The notes under the pieces are model-generated. The model was not told where the DNA came from, ran no database searches, and saw only the letters and a list, made by a program, of their open reading frames with translations. A DNA stretch of 64,000 bases. Origin: Phaeovibrio sulfidiphilus. Its GTDB lineage: Bacteria > Pseudomonadota > Alphaproteobacteria > Rhodospirillales > Rhodospirillaceae. How positions within the stretch are numbered: position 1 is the first letter of the stretch; every line of letters starts with the position of its first letter. A program made the position numbers and the translations under genes. The stretch spans positions 211,322-275,321 of the forward strand of contig NZ_JACZHT010000004.1 in assembly GCF_014861485.1 (NCBI RefSeq), in the 5' to 3' direction. Positions 57,707 to 64,000 of the stretch are shown here, one piece after another.

Positions 57707-58795
57707 ATGAATCAGGCGGTATTGAAGCTGGTGGACAAGGATACCATGGACAAAAAGAAAGCGCTTGAGGCCGCCGTATCGCAAATCGAGCGGTCGTTCG
57801 GAAAAGGCTCGATCATGCATCTGGGCAAACAGGACCAGATGGTGGAGATCGATGCCATCAGCACGGGGTCTCTTGCCCTTGATATTGCCCTTGGGGTCGG
57901 CGGGCTTCCCCGCGGCCGGATCGTGGAGATCTTCGGGCCCGAGAGCTCGGGAAAGACTACCCTCGCGATGCACGTCATTGCCGAGGCCCAGAAAAAGGGC
58001 GGAAACTGCGCCTTCGTGGACGCCGAGCACGCCTTCGATCCGGTGTACGGCCGCAAGCTGGGCATGGACCTCGATTCGCTGCTGATCAGCCAGCCCGACA
58101 CCGGTGAGCAGGCGCTGGAAATCGCCGACACCCTGGTGCGCTCGGGGGCGATTGACGTGCTGGTGATTGACTCCGTCGCCGCGCTCGTGCCCAAGGCCGA
58201 GCTCGAGGGCGACATGGGCGATGCCCACGTGGGGCTTCAGGCCCGGCTTATGAGCCAGGCCCTGCGCAAGCTGACGGGAACGGTCTCCCGCTCCCACACG
58301 CTGATCATCTTCATCAACCAGATCCGCATGAAAATCGGCGTGATGTTCGGAAACCCCGAAACCACGACCGGCGGAAACGCGCTGAAGTTCTATTCCTCCG
58401 TCCGGCTGGACATCCGCCGGATCGGGTCCGTCAAGGACAAGGAGGAGATCGTCGGCAACCAGACCCGCATCAAGGTGGTCAAGAACAAGGTCGCCCCGCC
58501 GTTCAAGACCGTGGAGTTCGACATTCTCTACGGCGAGGGAATCTCCAAGCTCGGTGAGGTCATCGATCTGGGTGTGAAGGCCAACATTATCGAGAAGTCC
58601 GGTGCCTGGTATTCCTACAACTCCACCCGGATCGGGCAGGGCCGCGAAAACGCCAAGAGCTACCTCAAGGCCAATCCCGCCATGGCCGAGGAAATCGAGA
58701 ACGCCATCCGGGCCAACGCCGGCCTGATTGCGGATGCGATGATCTCGGGTCCGGAGTCGGAGGATGACGCCGGCAAGGACGGTGATCCGGTCTGA
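57707..58795 (+). CDS. recA: Recombinase RecA
   Basis: 362 residues. Walker [10 protein letters not shown], the [17 protein letters not shown] Walker B (here [13 protein letters not shown]), DNA loops ([16 protein letters not shown] and [20 protein letters not shown]) are all intact. It catalyses homologous pairing and triggers LexA self-cleavage. ATG 57707 follows AAAAGGGG; a shorter start at 57746 is possible. Confidence 0.98.
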   Translation: MNQAVLKLVDKDTMDKKKALEAAVSQIERSFGKGSIMHLGKQDQMVEIDAISTGSLALDIALGVGGLPRGRIVEIFGPESSGKTTLAMHVIAEAQKKGGNCAFVDAEHAFDPVYGRKLGMDLDSLLISQPDTGEQALEIADTLVRSGAIDVLVIDSVAALVPKAELEGDMGDAHVGLQARLMSQALRKLTGTVSRSHTLIIFINQIRMKIGVMFGNPETTTGGNALKFYSSVRLDIRRIGSVKDKEEIVGNQTRIKVVKNKVAPPFKTVEFDILYGEGISKLGEVIDLGVKANIIEKSGAWYSYNSTRIGQGRENAKSYLKANPAMAEEIENAIRANAGLIADAMISGPESEDDAGKDGDPV

Positions 58796-58827
58796 TCACC
58801 GGATCCGCATTGGGTTCCGGGGACGGA

Positions 58828-59117
58828 GTTCCCGGAGCCCGAACGCCCGCTTTCAGGGATGAGGGCCGCAGACTGGGGGTGCCCGGTACGGGATGCACGG
58901 TGAGCCGGTGTCCCGGAGTTCGAACGTCCGCTTTCAGGAATGCAGGCCGCGAATGGGGGATGCCCGATGCGGGATTCATGGTCCGCCGGTGTTCTCCGGT
59001 ATGGGATGCACGGTGCGGAACGCACGGGGAACCGGTGTCCCGGCGCCCGAACGCCCTCTTTCATGGATGCTGGCCGCAGACTGGTGATGCCCGGTACGGG
59101 ACGCACGGTGAGCCGGG
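58828..59117. repeat. Three degenerate ~80-bp repeats downstream of recA
   Basis: Units at about 58828-58909, 58910-58989 and 59036-59117. Each begins near TCCCGGAG/CGCCCGAACG, passes CTTTCAGGGATG-like sequence, then GCCGCAGACTGG and GGTACGGGATGCACGGTG. A shorter half-unit fills 58990-59035 and part units continue to 59160. Divergence suggests an old tandem array. Confidence 0.75.
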
Positions 59118-59239
59118 GTCCGGTACGGAAGGCACGGTGCGGAACGCACGGGGCCGGTGTCGTGGAGCCCCTGACTGGTGAGCGGGATGTCCGCTAAGGT
59201 ATGCGTGGCGAGCTGGCATCTCTGATCGGTGAGAAGGCC

Positions 59240-59284
<45 letters not shown>

Positions 59285-59531
59285 GTGGGCCCCAACGAAC
59301 AATCCGGTCGCTCCCCACCGGGCTTGAGGGGGGCGTTGTGGCCCGAGTTGCGGGTCCCGGCGGGCGACTGCATCTCTCGCGGACACGCCAGCGCATGGCA
59401 CGGGTCACCCGCCCGGGCTGGAGGGGCGTCCCGGTTTCTGGTCGGGACGTCGGGGGCGTCGGTCTCGGGCAGGCCGTCCACCCCCATCATCCGCGATGGT
59501 ATCCGGAGCGTGGCCCCCCCGCCAGCCGGCC

Positions 59532-59633
59532 TCCTGCGGTCCGCCCACAGGGTTCGGGCTCGTGCATCATGACAAAGCCGAATTCGGTGAACAGCTTCCT
59601 GCGGTCCGCCCACAGGTCTCGGGCTCGTGCATC
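59532..59633. repeat. 37-bp near-exact direct repeat
   Basis: Copies at 59532-59568 and 59597-59633 differ at about two positions. Both start TCCTGCGGTCCGCCCACAGG and end CGGGCTCGTGCATC. Confidence 0.8.
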
Positions 59634-59991
59634 CCACGCGCACCCGCCCCGGGCGCGGGGTTTTCAACGAACGGGTTTGCCTCTCGTCCGATGCCCCGGC
59701 TGCCTTTCGTTTCCGTGACGTCCCCTGGCCCTCACGCGGTTTTGGGACATCCGTTCGGGAGCGAGGTGGCGGGGGCCCAGAGGCTGCCAATGCGTCCGGG
59801 CCTGTCGTTTCCGGTTCTGTGTTCCCGCCTCCCGGTCCGTCTGGATACCGCGGCAGGGTCTCGCCTCCCGGTGAGCGCCTGTCCTCCAGCCGGCCCTGTT
59901 GGGTCAGCCCCCGCGCGCTGGCGCCGCGTCCCGGCCTCCCGGGCTCTGCGCCTCCGGTTGCCCCTCCCGCTCGCCTGTCGGGCGCCCGCAC

Positions 59992-60780
59992 TCAGGCGTG
60001 TGGGGCGTCCAGATCCCGGGCGAGGGACTCGATCTCGCGCAGCAGAAGCGCCATATCGCTGTCGCGGTTCATCCGATGGCCGGCGTCCTTGACCAGGGTC
60101 ACGACCACATCCGGGCTCCGAACAGTGGACTGGATCTTCAGGGCGACCTGCCAGGGAACGGTCTCGTCCTCCAGCCCGTGAAGCAGGCGCACGGGAACGT
60201 TGATCTCCGCTGGTGTCCGGGTCAGAACGGCGTGGGCATTGCCGTCCTCGAGAAAGGCGCGCCGCAGCATCAGGGGCGGGAAGTCCGGATCGCCGGACGA
60301 GGGGCCCGTGTAGTTCCCCTCCGCATCAAGGAAGGGGGCGTGCAGCGGATTGTCCCGGGTCATGGCGGTTGTAAAGTCCGGGGCGGCAGCGATTCCCACA
60401 AGGGCGCCAACCTGTTCGGGGGCCATCAGCGCCGTCAGCATCATGATCCAGCCCCCCATGGAGGAGCCGACGACGATGTTGTTCCCGCTCGTCAGGGTGC
60501 GCAGGACGAACACGGTGTCCCGGGCCCACTGGCCGATGGATCCCTCGGAGAACAGCCCGGAGGACTGGCCGTGTCCCTGCTGGTCGAACATCACGCAGGC
60601 GCGCCCGGTGCGCCGGGCCCAGTCCTCCAGGGCGCGGGCCTTTCCGCCGCCCATATCGGACTGGAGGCCGTGCAGGTAGACCACCGCCGGTGATTTTCCG
60701 GGGGTCAGCCGACAGGCGAGGCTTGCACCTTCGGGCGTGGTCAGTATCCTGTGCGGCGTTGGTCTGCTGTCATCAGTCAT
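59992..60780 (-). CDS. Alpha/beta hydrolase (serine hydrolase)
   Basis: 262 residues. Oxyanion/entry motif YLHGLQSDMGG, nucleophile serine in VVGSSMGGW, Asp in LHGLEDETVP and His in DAGHRM give a full triad. Closest in character to ABHD10-like acyl-thioesterases/esterases. ATG 60780 follows GGAGACGGA. Divergent from the glycosyltransferase gene. Substrate unknown. Confidence 0.88.
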   Translation of the reverse strand: MTDDSRPTPHRILTTPEGASLACRLTPGKSPAVVYLHGLQSDMGGGKARALEDWARRTGRACVMFDQQGHGQSSGLFSEGSIGQWARDTVFVLRTLTSGNNIVVGSSMGGWIMMLTALMAPEQVGALVGIAAAPDFTTAMTRDNPLHAPFLDAEGNYTGPSSGDPDFPPLMLRRAFLEDGNAHAVLTRTPAEINVPVRLLHGLEDETVPWQVALKIQSTVRSPDVVVTLVKDAGHRMNRDSDMALLLREIESLARDLDAPHA

Positions 60781-60855
60781 GGAATTCCGTCTCCCGTGCG
60801 GTGCGGCCAGGGCGGTGACCCGATTTCCGAACCTTTTTTGAACAAGGCATCCGCT

Positions 60856-62076
60856 GTGTCCGCTGATTCCTTTTTGCATGATCGCGGGCGTTCTTTCGAG
60901 ACGCCCACCGTTCTTCAGGTCCTGCCCGCGCTCCAGACCGGTGGCGTCGAGCGCGGCACCGTTGATGTGGCGGCCGCGCTTGTCCAGCAGGGCTGGACGT
61001 CGATCGTGGCGTCCTCCGGCGGTCACCGTGTGCGTGACATCGAGCGGGCCGGGGCGCTTCATATTACCCTGCCACTTGAGTCCAAGAACCCGGTCACGAT
61101 AGCCCGAAACGTGGCCCGGCTGAAGCGCGTCATTCAGGAGCACAACGTCTCCCTGGTGCACGCCCGCTCCCGCGCCCCCGCCTGGAGCGCGTGGCGCGCG
61201 ACCAAAGCCCTTGGAATTCCGTTTGTGACCACGTTCCACGGGACATACACCCTGGGCCCCCTCGAGGCGAAGAAGGCCTACAACCGGGTCATGACCCGCG
61301 GTGATCGGGTCATCGCAATTTCCCGATTTATCGCGAGTCACATCCGTGACGTGTACGGCATCGACGAATCAATTCTTCGTGTGATCCACCGCGGCGTCGA
61401 CACGGATGTCTTTTCCCCGGGTGCGGTCTCCCAGGAGCGGATGATCCAGCTGGCCCGCCAGTGGCGCATCGAGGACGGGGTTCCCGTGATCATGCTGCCC
61501 GGTCGCCTGACCGCCTGGAAGGGGCACCGGGTGATGATCGACGCTCTCGCGCTTCTGAACCGGCCTGATGTGCGGGCGATCTTTGTCGGCTCCGACCAGG
61601 GGCGGACGGCCTACACTGAGTCCCTTCAGGCTCGGGCCCGCCGGCTTGGCGTCGAGGACCAGATCCTGTTTGCCGGGGACTGCCGGGATATGGCGGCGGC
61701 CTATATGCTGGCGGACGTGGTGGCGTCCACCTCCACCCGGCCGGAGGCGTTCGGGCGCGTCGTGGCCGAGGCGCAGGCGATGGGCCGCCCGGTCATTGCT
61801 CCGGACCACGGCGCCGCGCCCGAGGTGATCAAGGCCGGGGCGACCGGCTGGCTGACGCCTCCGGGCGATCCGCACGCCCTTGCGGAGGCTCTGCGTCTGG
61901 CGCTGGACATGGACGAGGGCACACGAAACGCGGTCGCGCGGGAGGCGGTGGCCCACATCCGTGCGAACTTCTCGCGCAAGATGATGCTGGACAACACGCT
62001 TCATGTGTATCGGGAGCTTCTGATGGGCATGCCGCCGCTTCCGACGGCCCTGTCGTTTGGCGGAGGCCTCCGGTGA
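60856..62076 (+). CDS. GT4-family glycosyltransferase
   Basis: 406 residues from a GTG with AAGG 8 bp upstream; a TTG at 60838 is possible and no in-frame ATG exists. VLPALQTGGVERGTVD is the N-terminal glycine loop, PGRLTAWKGHRVMIDAL and EAFGRVVAEAQAMGRPVI are the nucleotide-sugar motifs. Likely works on lipopolysaccharide core or a capsule. Its end overlaps the next glycosyltransferase by 4 bp. Confidence 0.9.
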   Translation: MSADSFLHDRGRSFETPTVLQVLPALQTGGVERGTVDVAAALVQQGWTSIVASSGGHRVRDIERAGALHITLPLESKNPVTIARNVARLKRVIQEHNVSLVHARSRAPAWSAWRATKALGIPFVTTFHGTYTLGPLEAKKAYNRVMTRGDRVIAISRFIASHIRDVYGIDESILRVIHRGVDTDVFSPGAVSQERMIQLARQWRIEDGVPVIMLPGRLTAWKGHRVMIDALALLNRPDVRAIFVGSDQGRTAYTESLQARARRLGVEDQILFAGDCRDMAAAYMLADVVASTSTRPEAFGRVVAEAQAMGRPVIAPDHGAAPEVIKAGATGWLTPPGDPHALAEALRLALDMDEGTRNAVAREAVAHIRANFSRKMMLDNTLHVYRELLMGMPPLPTALSFGGGLR

Positions 62077-63071
62077 CCGACCGGGCGCGGTCCGCGGGGG
62101 CGCCCGCATCCGGCCGGCGGGTTCTTGTGATCCGCCTGTCCTCCCTGGGCGACATGGTCATGAGCATGCCCGCCTTCCAGACCATCCGGCGCCATCACGC
62201 GGGCGATCACATCACCTTGCTGACGACCCGTCCCTATGCCGAGTTCATGGCCTCAAGCCCCTGGTTCGACGCGGTCCAGGTGGATGTGCGTCCCCGGTGG
62301 TCCCGCCCCATGGGGTGGGTCCGCCTTGCGCGGCAGCTGCGGCAGGGCCGGTACGATTGTGTCTACGACCTTCAGAATTCGGACCGCACGGGTCTCTACC
62401 TCCGTTTGCTCGACGCCCGGCCGGGGCGGGTGATCTCGTCCACCTCCCGCGCCGCCAACCGGCGCTGGAGCCATCCGGACCGCTTCTCCCTCAGCATTGC
62501 CGAGCGGCAGAACAGCCAGTTAGCCCTCGCGGGGGTGATCACACCGGCCGCGGCGCCGCTTCCCGACGTATCCTGGGTCGCCGGCGATCTCCCCGAGGCC
62601 GTGTCGTCCCGTCTGGCGGACGCCTCGGACTTGGCCTTGCTGGTGCCGGGAGCGTCGTCCCACCGGTCGGTCAAGCGTTGGTCTGCCCCGGATTTCGGGC
62701 ACCTGGCTGCGGCTCTCCTCGAGAACGGCCTGCGCCCCGTCGTTCTGGGCACGGCGATCGAGGCCGAGGCGGCGGCCTGCATCCGGTCCCTGTGTCCGGG
62801 TGCTGTGGACCTCACGGGACAGACCGGCTTTGCGGATCTGGTCCGGCTCGGGCGCAGGGCCCGGCTTGCGGTCGGTGGCGATACCGGCCCCCTTCACCTG
62901 ATTGCCGCCTCGGGCGCGCCGTCGGTCGCGCTGATTTCCGGCCAGACGAATCCCTCCTGCCTTCCCCGCGGTCCCCGGGTGGTCATTCTGAAGCGTGAGG
63001 ATCTTTCAACCCTGAGCCTCGAGGACGTTCGCGCCGAGTCTCTGGCGCTGGCCCTGTCCCCCCGAAGCTGA
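62073..63071 (+). CDS. GT9-family glycosyltransferase (heptosyltransferase-like)
   Basis: 332 residues, GTG start overlapping the upstream stop by 4 bp. RVLVIRLSSLGDMVMSMPAF is the heptosyltransferase N-terminal motif, and VGGDTGPLHLIAASG the donor-binding motif. It probably adds heptose to the lipopolysaccharide inner core. Transcribed with the GT4 gene. Confidence 0.92.
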   Translation: MTDRARSAGAPASGRRVLVIRLSSLGDMVMSMPAFQTIRRHHAGDHITLLTTRPYAEFMASSPWFDAVQVDVRPRWSRPMGWVRLARQLRQGRYDCVYDLQNSDRTGLYLRLLDARPGRVISSTSRAANRRWSHPDRFSLSIAERQNSQLALAGVITPAAAPLPDVSWVAGDLPEAVSSRLADASDLALLVPGASSHRSVKRWSAPDFGHLAAALLENGLRPVVLGTAIEAEAAACIRSLCPGAVDLTGQTGFADLVRLGRRARLAVGGDTGPLHLIAASGAPSVALISGQTNPSCLPRGPRVVILKREDLSTLSLEDVRAESLALALSPRS

Positions 63072-63173
63072 AAGGCGCCCCTTCGTTGCATTTTTGCTGT
63101 ATCGCCCGTTCTGGTATACAGTAGCCGCGGGTATAATGCCTGTGGGTCGCATGGGGGCTGACTGGGGGGACGC

Positions 63174-63818
63174 ATGACTCCATATGGAAGACTTCAGCGG
63201 AACTGGACACCGCGGTTTGGCCGGACGGCTCGTCTCGCGTTTTTGGGCGTGCTCGGCGCCGGTTGGGCCGCGGCCCTGCCGGGGGGCGCCAGTCCGGCCT
63301 CATCGGGGGAGCCCGCCGGGCGCCCCGCTGCGGATGCGGCTGCGGTGCCGGCGGAGGACGATCTCTCAGTGGGAGTCGCCGAGGCTCTGCGCCGATGCCT
63401 GGCCCGAACCGGGCGCACAGCGGATTCCATCGGCGAGATGTCTGTTGACCCGAAAACCGGGGAGGTGCGGTATCGCTGCGATGTGAGCCGCGCTCAGGGG
63501 AGGCAGGCTCAACGGCCCCCTGTCCCGTCCGCCCCTTTGGTTCCGGTGAACGCATCCGGCGAGGACGTTTCGGAGGTTTCCGAGGATTCGGTCGGGTCCG
63601 CAGCAGGAGCCGCGCCGGCGCCCGACGCTGAGCCGGCGCCCGACACGGTGATGGACCCCGCGCTTCGCTCGGCCTGGCTCGCGTATTGCCTGTCTGCGGG
63701 CCCGGATGCGCAGCGCTATCCCTTCTGCCGGGAGGCACGGGCGGAGGGCCTGATTCCCTCGCTGCCCAATGTGTCCCCCGATCCGGTTCCGTCCGGTCCG
63801 GAGGACATTGGCCGCTAG
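63174..63818 (+). CDS. Ala/Pro-rich exported protein of unknown function
   Basis: 214 residues. A basic N-terminus and hydrophobic stretch (about 20-36, ending LPGGASPAS) act as a signal or anchor. Two small conserved-looking parts with paired cysteines (LRRCLARTG...RYRCDVS and LAYCLSAGP...YPFCREA) are joined by a low-complexity Ala/Pro/Glu linker. Strong GGGGGGAC ribosome site. No family recognised. Confidence 0.65.
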   Translation: MTPYGRLQRNWTPRFGRTARLAFLGVLGAGWAAALPGGASPASSGEPAGRPAADAAAVPAEDDLSVGVAEALRRCLARTGRTADSIGEMSVDPKTGEVRYRCDVSRAQGRQAQRPPVPSAPLVPVNASGEDVSEVSEDSVGSAAGAAPAPDAEPAPDTVMDPALRSAWLAYCLSAGPDAQRYPFCREARAEGLIPSLPNVSPDPVPSGPEDIGR

Positions 63819-64000
63819 CCGGCCTCTCTCCTGTGTGTGCTGTGTTCGGCGTCCGGTTCGGCTGGGGGGGGGTGGCGGTCGGGGCGCCTGGTCCGGTATC
63901 TCCCATTTTCCCGTTGGGCCCGACCTCCGGTGACGGGGCGTCTGCGGGAACAGGCCCTTGCATCTTTTCCGGTGCTGTCTGTGCGCGTCGGGGGTGGGGC

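Overview
The window is high-GC chromosomal DNA from an alphaproteobacterium, most likely of the Rhodospirillales. Support comes from an alphaproteobacterial-type SOS box upstream of recA, a rhodoquinone-synthesis gene (rquA) as in Rhodospirillum-like bacteria, alphaproteobacterial sdhCDAB and acnA, and a nitrate/molybdenum-cofactor locus. No species can be fixed from the sequence alone. No tRNA, rRNA or CRISPR array was recognised.

Region 1 (about 0.1-11 kb) is a molybdenum and nitrate locus. A NarK-type nitrate/nitrite transporter is divergent from an unusual regulator that joins a nitrate-sensing (NIT) domain to a Crp/Fnr DNA-binding module. Next comes one long co-directional run: moaA, a moaC-mog fusion, moeA, moaD, moaE, mobA, a small conserved gene, then modABC. 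FNR/Dnr-like boxes precede both narK and moaA, so transport of nitrate, uptake of molybdate and building of the cofactor look like one anaerobic nitrate-linked regulon.

Region 2 (about 12-27.3 kb) is an integrative mobilisable island with locally lower GC. It carries a large serine recombinase, a MOBP-type relaxase with a ribbon-helix-helix partner, a possible oriT and a 10-bp-period repeat array. It also has a duplicated two-gene cassette of unknown function. The likely cargo is a conflict/defence module: an XRE regulator divergent from a DNA methyltransferase, convergent with an operon of SMC/Rad50-like ATPase, winged-helix middle component and PD-(D/E)XK-like effector (resembling ABC-three-component systems). 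Several unrecognised genes, a secreted thermonuclease and a truncated toprim gene follow. Two AhpD-like paralogues of identical length flank the island; the distal one has lost its catalytic motif.

Region 3 (about 28-46 kb) is core chromosome: smc with a dsbA-like gene, two glycosyltransferases, a secreted protein, rquA with coq10-like and elbB genes, an M32 carboxypeptidase, a membrane protein, and a response regulator (HD-GYP) plus giant hybrid histidine kinase.

Region 4 (about 46-64 kb) has sdhCDAB, a cysteine hydrolase, acnA, a dihydroorotase, a secreted protein and pmbA, then recA. About 1.2 kb of repeat-rich DNA without a convincing gene follows recA, including a (CT)20 tract. The window ends with an alpha/beta hydrolase divergent from a two-gene glycosyltransferase operon and a proline/alanine-rich exported protein.
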